Below are positions 22,918 through 30,920 of a stretch of DNA of 64,000 bases, in pieces; position 1 is the first letter of the stretch, and each line of letters opens with the position of its first letter. The notes below the pieces were generated by a model. That model saw only the letters and a list, made by a program, of their open reading frames with translations, did not search any database and was not told the origin of the DNA. The stretch comes from CAWDVB01 sp963824105 (lineage in GTDB: Bacteria > Actinomycetota > Actinomycetes > Propionibacteriales > Nocardioidaceae), in contig CAWGNN010000009.1 of the NCBI GenBank assembly GCA_963824105.1, forward strand, positions 558,001 through 622,000, in the 5' to 3' direction. Position numbers and translations under genes: made by a program.

Positions 22918-23985
22918 ATGGCGCTGATCACCCTTCGCCAGTTGCTCGACCACGCCGCCGAGAACGGCTACGGCCTGCCCGCGTTCAACGTCAACAACAT
23001 GGAGCAGGTGCTCGCGATCATGCGAGCCGCCGACTCGGTCCAGTCGCCGGCCATCCTGCAGGTGAGCCGTGGCGCCCGCTCGTACGCCGGTGACCCCATG
23101 GTCAAGGCGATGATCCACGCGGCGCTGGAGATGTTCCCCGGAGTTCCGGTCTGCCTGCACCAGGACCACGGCAACTCGTTCGAGACCTGCCAGTCCGCGA
23201 TCGACCAGGGCTACACCAGCGCGATGATGGACGGCTCCCTCCTCGACGACGCGAGCACCCCGTCGTCGTACGAGTACAACGTCGACATCACCAAGAAGGC
23301 CGCCGACTACGCCCACGCGCGTGGGGTCTCCGTCGAGGGCGAGCTCGGGGTCTTGGGCCGGCTCGACACCGGCGAGGGTGAGAAGGAGGACGGCCACGGC
23401 GCCGTCGGGAAGCTGGACAGGTCCCAGCTGCTCACCGACCCCGACCAGGCCGTCGACTTCGTCAGCAAGACGCAGGTCGACGCGCTCGCGATCGCCATGG
23501 GCACATCGCACGGTGCCTACAAGTTCAGCCAGAAGCCGGACAGCTCGGTCCTGGCGATGTCGGTGGTCCGGGAGATCCACGAGCGCCTGCCCGACCTGCA
23601 TCTGGTGATGCACGGCTCGTCGTCGGTGCCGCAGGACCTGCAGGACATCTTCAACGAGTTCGGTGGGGAGCTTCCGCAAACCTATGGCGTGCCGGTCGAG
23701 GAGATCCTCGAGGGCATCCAGCACGGCGTCCGCAAGGTCAACATCGACACCGACCTCCGCCTGGCGATGACGGGCGCCTACCGCAAGGTCGCCCAGACCA
23801 AGAAGCAGGAGTTCGACCCTCGGAAGTTCAACATCCCGGCGATGGAGGCGGTCACCGATCTGTGTCGCACTCGCTACGAGCAGTTCGGCTCGGCCGGTCA
23901 GGCGCCGAAGATCCAGCCCGTCGCGCCGAGCGACATGGCGCGGCGGTACGCGGCCGGCGAGCTCGACCAGCGCGTCGCCGGCTGA
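22918..23985 (+). CDS. fba: Class II fructose-bisphosphate aldolase
   Basis: The 355-aa product is a zinc-dependent class II aldolase of the CbbA type. It has PAFNVNNMEQ at residues 21-30, the catalytic HQDHG at 81-85, an EGELGVLGRLD segment near 140, and NIDTDLR near 277. It condenses dihydroxyacetone phosphate with glyceraldehyde 3-phosphate or erythrose 4-phosphate. It closes the fbp-prk-tkt-fba operon, as in many cbb operons. GAGGAGATG precedes the start region and a strong hairpin lies just after the stop. Confidence 0.93.
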   Translation: MALITLRQLLDHAAENGYGLPAFNVNNMEQVLAIMRAADSVQSPAILQVSRGARSYAGDPMVKAMIHAALEMFPGVPVCLHQDHGNSFETCQSAIDQGYTSAMMDGSLLDDASTPSSYEYNVDITKKAADYAHARGVSVEGELGVLGRLDTGEGEKEDGHGAVGKLDRSQLLTDPDQAVDFVSKTQVDALAIAMGTSHGAYKFSQKPDSSVLAMSVVREIHERLPDLHLVMHGSSSVPQDLQDIFNEFGGELPQTYGVPVEEILEGIQHGVRKVNIDTDLRLAMTGAYRKVAQTKKQEFDPRKFNIPAMEAVTDLCRTRYEQFGSAGQAPKIQPVAPSDMARRYAAGELDQRVAG

Positions 23986-23997
23986 TCCGACAGACTC

Positions 23998-24030
23998 CTC
24001 GCCCGGCCACTGCGCCCCTGGCCGGGCGAG
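23998..24030 (+). terminator. Terminator of the Calvin-type operon
   Basis: Arms 23998-24009 and 24019-24030 are a perfect 12-bp inverted repeat around a 9-nt loop, 12 bp after the aldolase stop. A short CTCTTCCC stretch follows rather than a clean T-run. Confidence 0.72.
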
Positions 24031-24101
24031 GCTCTTCCCGAGGCCGAAAGATGCCATGGACGTGTGCCGGATCCGCACTCCGATGGCGCTGATGGACTCT
24101 G

Positions 24102-24129
24102 CGAATCCCCTTGTGGACAAGGGGATTCG
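24102..24129. promoter_or_regulatory. Perfect 13-bp inverted repeat upstream of the HNH gene
   Basis: CGAATCCCCTTGT (24102-24114) and its exact complement (24117-24129) flank GG. The element ends 39 bp before the HNH endonuclease start and covers the -35 region. It is a candidate operator or a recognition site for the encoded protein. Confidence 0.6.
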
Positions 24130-24156
24130 GCAGACGAAGCTGTCGGTGGCGCCCCT

Positions 24157-24162
24157 TAGGTT
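24157..24162 (+). promoter_or_regulatory. Leaderless -10 box of the HNH gene
   Basis: TAGGTT ends 6 nt before the ATG at 24169. There is no Shine-Dalgarno sequence. Confidence 0.42.
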
Positions 24163-24168
24163 TGGGGT

Positions 24169-25473
24169 ATGCAATCGCTCGCCGTCCCTCGCCCGGTGCC
24201 GCACGCGGCTGCGGCTGGGCTCGACGCTGACGACGTGCTGGGCCAGATCCTCCAGCAGCAGCGCATCGCCCAGCGGGCGGAGTCTGATCGGCTGATTCTC
24301 ATCGCCGGCTGGGCCGCGCTGCACGCCACCGACGACGAGGCGATGGCAGCCGCCGTTCCGGTGGGCCAGGGGCAGTGGATGCCCCTGGCCGGTGAGGGGA
24401 CACCGCTGGTCGAGGAGTTCGCGGTTGCCGAGCTCGCCGCGTCGCTGGGCCTGACCCAGCAGCAGGCACTGCGTCTGGTCGGTGACGTCCTGGAGCTGAA
24501 GCATCGGCTGCCGCGCACGTGGACCAGGATCGTTGCCGGCGATCTCGAGGGGTGGCGGGGCCGGCTCGTCGCGGAGTGCACCCGCAGTCTCTGCGTGGAG
24601 GGGGCCGACTGGCTGGACCGCCAGGTCGCGCCGTTCGCCCACCGGTTGACCTCAGGTCGGGTGCGGGACCTCGTCGCGGCGGCTTTGCTGCGCTACGCCT
24701 CCGTGCGCCCCGGTGAGCAGACTGCCGCCGGATCCGACCCACGAGAGGTTGGGTTCGACCGGCTGCCCGGCGGGTTTGTGCAGCTGTCGGCGGTGATCGA
24801 CCCGATCGACGCCGACGCGCTGCGAGACACCATCGATCAGGTCAGCGAGGAGTTGGAGCGGCTGGGGGACGCCGACCCTGCGCGGGTCCGCTCCGCCAAA
24901 GCTCTCGGCCTGCTGGCCGACCCGCAACTGGCGCTGGACCTCCTTGCCAGCGAGGTCACCGACGTTCAAGACCTTGCGTCTCGGCGGGAGGGCTGCCCGA
25001 GCGGTCTGACCTTGTACATCCACGTCTCGGCTGCCGACCTAGCCACCGGCACCGGGGTGGCCCGGGTCGAGGGCCGCGGGCCGGTCGCGTTGGAGGTCGT
25101 CCGTGAGTGGGTCGGCAAGACCGACCTCCGCATTCGTCAGGTGATCGACGTGGCTCAGCGGATCAGTGTGGATGCCTACGAGATCCCCGACCGGCTCCGC
25201 GAGCAGGTCCTGGTCCGCGACCCGGTCTGCGTCTTCCCCTGGTGTGCGGTGCGCTCCCACCGTCGCGACATCGACCACATCGTCCCCTACGACGACACCG
25301 GTCCACCGAGTCAGACCAGCAGCGACAACCTCGCACCGCTGTGCCGGTTCCACCACCGGCTCAAGACCCACGGCGGCTGGGTCTACCACCGCGATGAGTC
25401 CGGTGACTATCGCTGGACCAGCCCTCGAGGGCGCACCTACACCGTCAGCCATACCGGGACCTCCGCGGCCTGA
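24169..25473 (+). CDS. DUF222 / HNH endonuclease family protein
   Basis: The 434-aa product has the long helical DUF222 region (about residues 20-320) followed by a C-terminal HNH domain. The latter has CVFPWC, RDIDHIVPY and NLAPLCRFHHRLKTH, giving the metal-binding cysteines and catalytic histidines. These 13E12-type proteins occur in many copies in actinobacterial genomes. Biological role is unknown, and relation to mobile elements is often suggested. It is a single gene with its own leaderless-type promoter and a perfect inverted repeat upstream. Confidence 0.87.
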   Translation: MQSLAVPRPVPHAAAAGLDADDVLGQILQQQRIAQRAESDRLILIAGWAALHATDDEAMAAAVPVGQGQWMPLAGEGTPLVEEFAVAELAASLGLTQQQALRLVGDVLELKHRLPRTWTRIVAGDLEGWRGRLVAECTRSLCVEGADWLDRQVAPFAHRLTSGRVRDLVAAALLRYASVRPGEQTAAGSDPREVGFDRLPGGFVQLSAVIDPIDADALRDTIDQVSEELERLGDADPARVRSAKALGLLADPQLALDLLASEVTDVQDLASRREGCPSGLTLYIHVSAADLATGTGVARVEGRGPVALEVVREWVGKTDLRIRQVIDVAQRISVDAYEIPDRLREQVLVRDPVCVFPWCAVRSHRRDIDHIVPYDDTGPPSQTSSDNLAPLCRFHHRLKTHGGWVYHRDESGDYRWTSPRGRTYTVSHTGTSAA

Positions 25474-25590
25474 CCCTGGAGTGGGCTGTCCCATGCCGGG
25501 CATCGGCACCGCGATGCGTGCGCGGGGACCTGGAGAGGTCCGAGGGCGATTCGGCGACTGGTGTCGGCAGGTCCGCCGACTGTGGCCGGT

Positions 25591-25995
25591 TCAGCCGGGG
25601 AGGAAGCTGAAACGCACCTCGCGGTCCGGGTTGTCGACGTTGAGGTCGACCAGGCAGATGCTTTGCCAGGTGCCCAGGGCGAGTCGTCCAGCGAGAACAG
25701 GCACGGTGGCATAGGGCGGCACCAACGCCGGCATCACGTGCGACCTCCCGTGGCCGCGGCTCCCGTGCCGGTGCCGCCAGCGGTCGTCGCCGGGCAGCAG
25801 GTCGGCCAGTGCGGCGAGCAGGTCCTCGTCGCTGCCGGCTCCGGTCTCCAGGACCGCCAGGCCGGCGGTCGCGTGCGGCACGAAGAGGTGGAGCAGCCCG
25901 TCTCCCTGCCCATTGACGTAGGCCGCACAGTCCCCGGTGATGTCGAGGATGGCCTCGTCGTGACCGGTCCGGTAACGCCTGATCTCGCTCTCCAC
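25591..25995 (-). CDS. YjbQ family protein (UPF0047)
   Basis: The 134-aa product matches the YjbQ family. HLFVPHATAGLAVLETG lies near 36-52, RWRHRHGSRGHGRSHV near 72-87, and LGTWQSICLVDLN near 106-118. These carry the conserved histidines. Some members have weak thiamine-phosphate synthase activity, but the physiological role is unclear. The GTG start at 25995 lies 24 bp from the divergent DinB-like gene, so the two promoters overlap. Confidence 0.85.
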   Translation of the reverse strand: MESEIRRYRTGHDEAILDITGDCAAYVNGQGDGLLHLFVPHATAGLAVLETGAGSDEDLLAALADLLPGDDRWRHRHGSRGHGRSHVMPALVPPYATVPVLAGRLALGTWQSICLVDLNVDNPDREVRFSFLPG

Positions 25996-26019
25996 GCGAT
26001 CATCGTGTCAAATGGTCGG

Positions 26020-26559
26020 GTGAGCGACTTGTGGACCACGCCCGAGCGGGACCCGCGCAGGTATGGGAATCCGGAGGGGGAGAAGGCGACCTACCGGGAG
26101 TATCTCGACAACTACCGCCTCACCATCGAGATGAAGTGTGAGGGCCTTTCCGCCGCCGATCTGGCCCGACGGTCAGTGCCACCGAGCACCATGAGCCTGC
26201 TCGGGCTGATTCGACATCTGGCCCGAGTCGAGCACCACTGGTTCGAGCGGGTGCTGCGCGGCCATATCGACCAGCCGCGCCTGTACCGGCTCGAGGACGA
26301 CAACGACTGGGACTTCAATGGCGCCGTCGGCGACGACGAGACTCTCCGCGACGCCTTGGATGCCTGGAAGGGGCAGATCGCCCGGGCGAACGAGTGGCTC
26401 GACGAGGTGCCGGAGTCCGCACTTGGATCCGTCGTCGCGTCGGGTCAGCTCACGGTCTCGGTCCGGGACGTCCTCGTTCACCTGATCGAGGAGTACGCCC
26501 GGCATGCCGGGCACGCCGATCTGCTGCGGGAGTGCATCGACGGACGCACCGGGCAGTGA
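26020..26559 (+). CDS. DinB family protein (DUF664)
   Basis: The 179-aa product is a DinB-like four-helix protein. It has LLGLIRHLARVEHHWFERVL near residues 60-79 and VRDVLVHLIEEYARHAGHADLLRE near 148-171. The latter two regions carry the histidines of the metal site. Members include mycothiol-dependent maleylpyruvate isomerase and thiol transferases, so a mycothiol-linked reaction is plausible in this organism. It is divergent from yjbQ. The start is GTG at 26020. Confidence 0.83.
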   Translation: MSDLWTTPERDPRRYGNPEGEKATYREYLDNYRLTIEMKCEGLSAADLARRSVPPSTMSLLGLIRHLARVEHHWFERVLRGHIDQPRLYRLEDDNDWDFNGAVGDDETLRDALDAWKGQIARANEWLDEVPESALGSVVASGQLTVSVRDVLVHLIEEYARHAGHADLLRECIDGRTGQ

Positions 26560-26563
26560 GCGC

Positions 26564-27358
26564 TCAGCCCCGCTTCCACAGGTAGGGCGTGGTGGTGGTG
26601 ACCGCCTCGAGGCCGGCCCGCTCGAGGATCGGCCGTGACATGGGTGTGCAGTCGCTCTGCAGGTACGTCACTCCGGACTCGACGGCGTGGTGTGCCCGGG
26701 CAGCGGTCAGAGCTCGATAGATGCCCCGCCGGCGCCAGTCCGGGTGGGTCACGCCGGCCCACAGCCCGGCGAAGTCGGTCTCCTCGACGATCACCAGCCG
26801 ACCGGCGGACACGACGGTGTCGCCGGCCTCGGCGATCCACAGCGACGCCAGGTGGGCGGACTTCCGCAGGTCCTCGACCTGGGACTCCGTGCTCCGGCCG
26901 CTGGACCGGCTGAAGACGCGCTCGGCAAGCTGGTGCGCGCGCTCCACGTCGTCGGCCAGGTCGCCGCCGACTCCGGCACGCCGCACGACGACACCGTCGG
27001 GAAGGCCGACCTCGACGCCCAGCTGTGCCGCCTCGCCCACCATCACTGTCTCGGCCTCCTCGGGTGCGAACCCGTGGGCGATCAGGTGGTCGGGCAGGTC
27101 GGGGGGTGCATCGTGACCGCGAGTCTTCCACTCGACCTCCGCGACGTCGGTGGCGTCCCGGAAGTGCGCGACGGCCTGTTCGATGAGCTCGTCGAGGGCC
27201 GCGCCCTCGAGACCAGCCAGATGCTGGTAGCCGACGAAGCCGGACATGCCGTCGAAGACGGCGAGCCAGAGCGGCCCGAGCCGGGTGGTGGAGTGAGCGC
27301 CGACGGTCTCGACTTCTCCTCGGAGCTGCCGATCGTAGGCCTGGAGCATCGTCGTCAC
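26564..27358 (-). CDS. GNAT family N-acetyltransferase
   Basis: The 264-aa product has a helical N-terminal half of unknown role and a C-terminal GNAT domain. The acetyl-CoA loop is WRRRGIYRAL near residue 215-224, and a late ERAGLEAV motif follows. It resembles proteins that acetylate small molecules, but the acceptor is unknown. The GTG at 27358 has TAGCCT 7 nt upstream on the minus strand (27366-27371), so it is probably leaderless. Confidence 0.8.
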   Translation of the reverse strand: MTTMLQAYDRQLRGEVETVGAHSTTRLGPLWLAVFDGMSGFVGYQHLAGLEGAALDELIEQAVAHFRDATDVAEVEWKTRGHDAPPDLPDHLIAHGFAPEEAETVMVGEAAQLGVEVGLPDGVVVRRAGVGGDLADDVERAHQLAERVFSRSSGRSTESQVEDLRKSAHLASLWIAEAGDTVVSAGRLVIVEETDFAGLWAGVTHPDWRRRGIYRALTAARAHHAVESGVTYLQSDCTPMSRPILERAGLEAVTTTTPYLWKRG

Positions 27359-27365
27359 GGACCGC

Positions 27366-27371
27366 AGGCTA
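27366..27371 (-). promoter_or_regulatory. Leaderless -10 box of the GNAT gene
   Basis: TAGCCT on the minus strand ends 7 nt before the GTG at 27358. Confidence 0.4.
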
Positions 27372-27395
27372 GTGCCCTCAAAGGGGATACGTCTC

Positions 27396-27450
27396 CCGGT
27401 TTCTCGATGGTCTCGCTACGCCCGGCTCGGCCGGGCTCCTGAACCACCGG
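27396..27450. repeat. Palindromic intergenic repeat, Nocardioides-like
   Basis: CCGGT at the left and ACCGG at the right enclose TTTCTCGATGGTCTCGCTACG and a central CCCGGC-TCG-GCCGGG hairpin (27421-27435). Elements with the flavour GGTTTCTCGA...CAACCACCGG are abundant between genes in Nocardioides, as I recall. This copy ends 2 bp from the mshC-like stop and could act as its terminator. Confidence 0.6.
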
Positions 27451-27452
27451 TA

Positions 27453-28598
27453 TCAGGCGGCGTGGAGCTTGAGCAGGTCGAGGAAGGTGTCGGCAGCCGC
27501 GCCGCCCTCGGTCAGGGCGATCTCCAGAGCCTTCGGCACGTCGAGCTCGGCGAGCAGAGCGTCCAGCACACCGTGGTGCAGCTCTTCGTGCTCACCGGGT
27601 GCAGCGTCGCGGACCCGCTGCAGCAAGTCGGCGGTCTTGTCGAAGTTGCCGTCGACGCAGTCCCAGGCGACGTCCCATGGGCGGTTCAGCAGGCCGAGCC
27701 GGAGCACCGAGCCGGAGTACCGGTCGAGCAGGTCCGAGACGAGCATCAGGTTCCCCGTCGACTTCGCCATCTTGGCGCCGGCCAGGCGCACCTCGCCGAT
27801 GTGCGCCACGGCGCGGGCGTACGGCGTGACGCCGGTGGCTGCCTCGACCATGGCGGCCTGGTAGGCATGATGGGGGAAGGTGAGGTCCGCGCCACCGACA
27901 AGGACGTCGACGCTGCTGCCCAACGTGGACAGCGACATGGCGGCGCACTCGGCGTGCCAGCCGGGGCGGCCCCAGCCCCACGGGCTCGGCCAGGCCGGGT
28001 CACCCTCGGGCGACGGTCGCCAGACTGCGACATCGAAGTCGTCCTCGCGGCCGGGGAAGTGCTCCTGGTCGCCGTACTCCTGCGACAGCCGCATCGCCGC
28101 GTCACGGTCCAAGCCCGTGGCCGAGGGGACACCGCCGCCACGGAAGTAGACGAACCCGTCGGCCTCGTAGGCCGCGCCGTTGGCCAGCAGTGCGGTGGCC
28201 AGTTGCTGCACCTCGGTGATGAAGGACCGGGCGTGCGGGGAGTGCTGAGGCCGTGCGACACCCAGCGCGGTCATGTCACGCTCGAACAGGAACTCCTGCG
28301 TGACGCCGAGCTCGTCGTAGGGGAGTCCACGCTCCTGGGCGGCGTGGGTGAGGACGTCATCGACGTCGGTGACGTTGCGACAGACGACGGCGGGGCTGCC
28401 GGGATGCCCACCCAAGGTGGCGATGAGGTCCGCCCACACGAAGGTCGAGGCGTGGCCCAGGTGGGTGACGTCGTAGGGGGTGATGCCGCAGACGTACATC
28501 CGCAGCGGGCCCACCGGCACGATGTGCTGACCCGCGATGGTCAGAGGCCGTGGCGTGGCCAGGTGGGTGGGGTAGCGGCTCGAGGTCGTCAACGGCAT
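27453..28598 (-). CDS. mshC: MshC-type cysteine ligase (mycothiol) or a CysRS paralogue
   Basis: The 381-aa product is related to class I cysteinyl-tRNA synthetase. It has the MshC-type signature CGITPYDVTHLGHA near residues 37-50 instead of the CysRS CGPTVYD form. Zinc-site residues lie in GWHAECAAMS and FPHHAYQ, and a KMAKS loop replaces KMSKS. MshC joins cysteine to GlcN-inositol in mycothiol synthesis. MshB, which makes GlcN-inositol, is encoded at 53937. At 381 aa it is about 30 residues shorter than usual MshC, so it could be a paralogue. The probable leaderless start has CATCAT 7 nt upstream. Confidence 0.78.
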   Translation of the reverse strand: MPLTTSSRYPTHLATPRPLTIAGQHIVPVGPLRMYVCGITPYDVTHLGHASTFVWADLIATLGGHPGSPAVVCRNVTDVDDVLTHAAQERGLPYDELGVTQEFLFERDMTALGVARPQHSPHARSFITEVQQLATALLANGAAYEADGFVYFRGGGVPSATGLDRDAAMRLSQEYGDQEHFPGREDDFDVAVWRPSPEGDPAWPSPWGWGRPGWHAECAAMSLSTLGSSVDVLVGGADLTFPHHAYQAAMVEAATGVTPYARAVAHIGEVRLAGAKMAKSTGNLMLVSDLLDRYSGSVLRLGLLNRPWDVAWDCVDGNFDKTADLLQRVRDAAPGEHEELHHGVLDALLAELDVPKALEIALTEGGAAADTFLDLLKLHAA

Positions 28599-28668
28599 AG
28601 CACCGATGATGTCTCATCAAAGGCGGTGGCTGACACCCCGTCCAGGTAACAGCCCGGTGGAGATCGGC

Positions 28669-29388
28669 TCAGGTCGCACCGAGGAAGCGGGCGGGCGCCA
28701 TCTCCTCATGCGCTCGAGTGCCGTCCTTGCTCACTCGGAAGGCATGGGCATCGGGCCGCTCGCTGAGCACCGATTCGAGTTTCCCGTCGCGCCAGAGCAG
28801 CGCGCAGTAGTCCTGGGCCGCGTAGCCGTCGCCGAGGTCACCGGACTCCACCATCCTCAGGTAGGACGGCCGACGATCCTCCTCCCCGTCGTAGTGCGGA
28901 CAAGCCGAGCCAGGAAGGAAGCCGAGTCCGTCGGAGAGCGGTGCGAGTGGCCCGAAGGAGTCGGTGACCGAGCCCTCGAACCAGCAGTTCATCCCCGCCG
29001 AGATCCCGGCCAGGATGGTCCCCTGGGCGGCCGCCTGACGGAGCAGGTCGGGGAGGCCGTGCAGCCGCCAGATGGCGAGCAGGTTCGCCGTCGAGCCGCC
29101 TCCGACGTAGACCACGTCCATCTCCAGGACATGTGCCGGGTCGGCTGTGAGGTTGTGAATCCGATCGTCGACGCGCCCGAAGAGGCTGAGTATGTGCGTC
29201 TCGGCACGACCCGCGAACGAGTCCTGGAACAGCATCATGTAGCCGCGGTCGTCGCCGCTGGCCGTTGGAACGAAGCAGACCTTCGGACGGTCCTTTCCGG
29301 TCATCGCCAGGAGGTACTCGTCGAGCAGCGACTCCCCCTCCGTCATGGAGAAACCGCCGCCACCGAGCGCCAGGATCGTGCCGTGCAT
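28669..29388 (-). CDS. Peptidase S51 family protein (dipeptidase E-like)
   Basis: The 239-aa product has the S51 fold. LALGGGGF lies at residues 6-13, VYVGGGSTANLL near 93-104, the nucleophile serine in AGISAGMNCWF near 126-136, and a downstream PHYDGEE segment. Family members cleave Asp-X dipeptides or cyanophycin-derived peptides inside the cell. Here the specificity is not predictable. The ATG at 29388 has TAACCT 6 nt upstream on the minus strand. Confidence 0.85.
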   Translation of the reverse strand: MHGTILALGGGGFSMTEGESLLDEYLLAMTGKDRPKVCFVPTASGDDRGYMMLFQDSFAGRAETHILSLFGRVDDRIHNLTADPAHVLEMDVVYVGGGSTANLLAIWRLHGLPDLLRQAAAQGTILAGISAGMNCWFEGSVTDSFGPLAPLSDGLGFLPGSACPHYDGEEDRRPSYLRMVESGDLGDGYAAQDYCALLWRDGKLESVLSERPDAHAFRVSKDGTRAHEEMAPARFLGAT

Positions 29389-29394
29389 GGCCCG

Positions 29395-29400
29395 AGGTTA
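29395..29400 (-). promoter_or_regulatory. Leaderless -10 box of the S51 peptidase gene
   Basis: TAACCT on the minus strand ends 6 nt before the ATG at 29388. Confidence 0.42.
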
Positions 29401-29477
29401 GCCCGGCGAGCGAGAATCGTCGCGTCGAGTCGGTGAGTACTTGCGTATCGATTCGGTAAGGCCGTGAGTTTCGGTGA

Positions 29478-29513
29478 GCCCGTGAGGCCCGTGAGGCCCG
29501 TGAGGCCCGTGAG
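29478..29513. repeat. 9-bp direct repeat, four perfect copies
   Basis: GCCCGTGAG is repeated four times without interruption, just beyond the 3' end of the antiporter gene. Degenerate GGTGAG/CCGTGAG units continue upstream from about 29430. A replication-slippage hotspot is the simplest explanation. Confidence 0.75.
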
Positions 29514-29518
29514 CGAGG

Positions 29519-30763
29519 TCACGCTCCGGTAGTCCCGCCTCGGCGCCGCTCCTTGCGGCGCCGAGTGACCGCCGGGAGCCTGCCGTACCAGGCCGGCACC
29601 TCGCGCTCATCGTCGAACCAACGGGCCACCACGATGTCGGTGGACGAGTGGGCGAGAATGCTCATCACGATCGTGAGCGCGACGAGGTGGAAGATCACGT
29701 CGGATCCCGGTGCACCGGACTCCAGCACCAGCAGTCCGTAGACGACGCTCGCGAAGCCCTTGGGGCCGAACCACATCGCGGCGACCTGCTCGCGGCCGGA
29801 CAGCTTCGACCCGATGAACGAGAGGGCCAGCGCGACCGGTCTGGCGATGATCAGGGCGAGGGCGGCGAAGGCCCACCCGGTCCACGGGATCTCGGCGAGG
29901 AACGTCGGGCTGATCAGCGCACCGAAGACCAGGAGGGCCGCCAGCTTGAGGAGCTCGGCGACCAGCTCACCGAACGGCTCGAAGGCGCGCTTCTGGCGCC
30001 CTCCGAAAGTGGCCACGGTGATGCCCGCGGCGAACGCCGCGAGGTAGAGGTTGCCGTGGAGGCCGGTCGCCAGCGCGAACACCAGCAGTCCGATCGCCAC
30101 ACCGTTCAGTGGCTCGTAGGCGGTCGAGGCTTCGAAGTACTTGGTGCGCTCCAGCCGGATGGAGATGTAGGGCACGGCGACCCCGATGGCCACGCCGAGC
30201 AGCAGCTCGTACCCGATCTTGACCAGGTGGAAGTCCTCATGGCCCTGGACGAGCTCCAAGAAGATCAGCACGAACGGCAGCGCGATCCCGTCGTTCATTC
30301 CGGACTCGACATTGAGCAGATGACGGAGCCGGCGCGGCACCCTGTCGTTGCCCACCAACGCGGAAGCGAAGACCGGGTCGGTCGGCGAGAGGATCGCGCC
30401 GATGAGCAGCGACGCCGGCCAGGAGAGTCCGGCGACGTAGTGCGCCGCCACCGCGGTGACGATCAGGGTGAGCGGCATGCCGAGGAACAGCGCCCGACCC
30501 GGCAGCGCTGCCGCCCTGCGCAGGTCATCCCAGCCGACGCGCATGCCGTCGGTGAAGAGCACCGCGAAGAGTGCGAGGTTGGCCAGCTCGCGGACGACGC
30601 TGTCCTGGGACGACAGGGGGATGATGCCGGTCATTCCCTCGCCGAGGATGAACCCTGCGACGAGGAAGAGCGCGGCCGTGGACAGGATCGTGCGGTGGGC
30701 CAAGGAAGACACCAGCGTGGCCAGGAGCAAGAGCAGTGCGAAGGACAGCAGCAGCGTCTGCAT
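29519..30763 (-). CDS. Cation:proton antiporter (CPA1 family, NhaP-like)
   Basis: The 414-aa product has about 12 membrane segments. The CPA1 ion-binding motif is NVESGMNDGIALP near residue 146-158, preceded by ILSPTDPVFASALV near 121-134. It exchanges H+ for Na+ or K+ across the cytoplasmic membrane. The tail is short and Arg-rich (RRRKERRR). The ATG at 30763 starts directly with the first membrane helix. In-frame sequence upstream of it lacks any signal. It is divergent from the ABC exporter genes. Confidence 0.88.
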   Translation of the reverse strand: MQTLLLSFALLLLLATLVSSLAHRTILSTAALFLVAGFILGEGMTGIIPLSSQDSVVRELANLALFAVLFTDGMRVGWDDLRRAAALPGRALFLGMPLTLIVTAVAAHYVAGLSWPASLLIGAILSPTDPVFASALVGNDRVPRRLRHLLNVESGMNDGIALPFVLIFLELVQGHEDFHLVKIGYELLLGVAIGVAVPYISIRLERTKYFEASTAYEPLNGVAIGLLVFALATGLHGNLYLAAFAAGITVATFGGRQKRAFEPFGELVAELLKLAALLVFGALISPTFLAEIPWTGWAFAALALIIARPVALALSFIGSKLSGREQVAAMWFGPKGFASVVYGLLVLESGAPGSDVIFHLVALTIVMSILAHSSTDIVVARWFDDEREVPAWYGRLPAVTRRRKERRRGGTTGA

Positions 30764-30920
30764 CGGACTCCTCAAGGGGCGCTCGGCCGGCAGCACGATC
30801 CAACCATGATTCGGGAGGACCGGGCGGTGAGCCTGCCGGCAGGCGTTCTGAGTCGGGGCTATCGCCCCTGCCGCCGCCGAACTGGCATGCTCAATGCTGG
30901 TGAGTCGGCGAGGAGACGAG

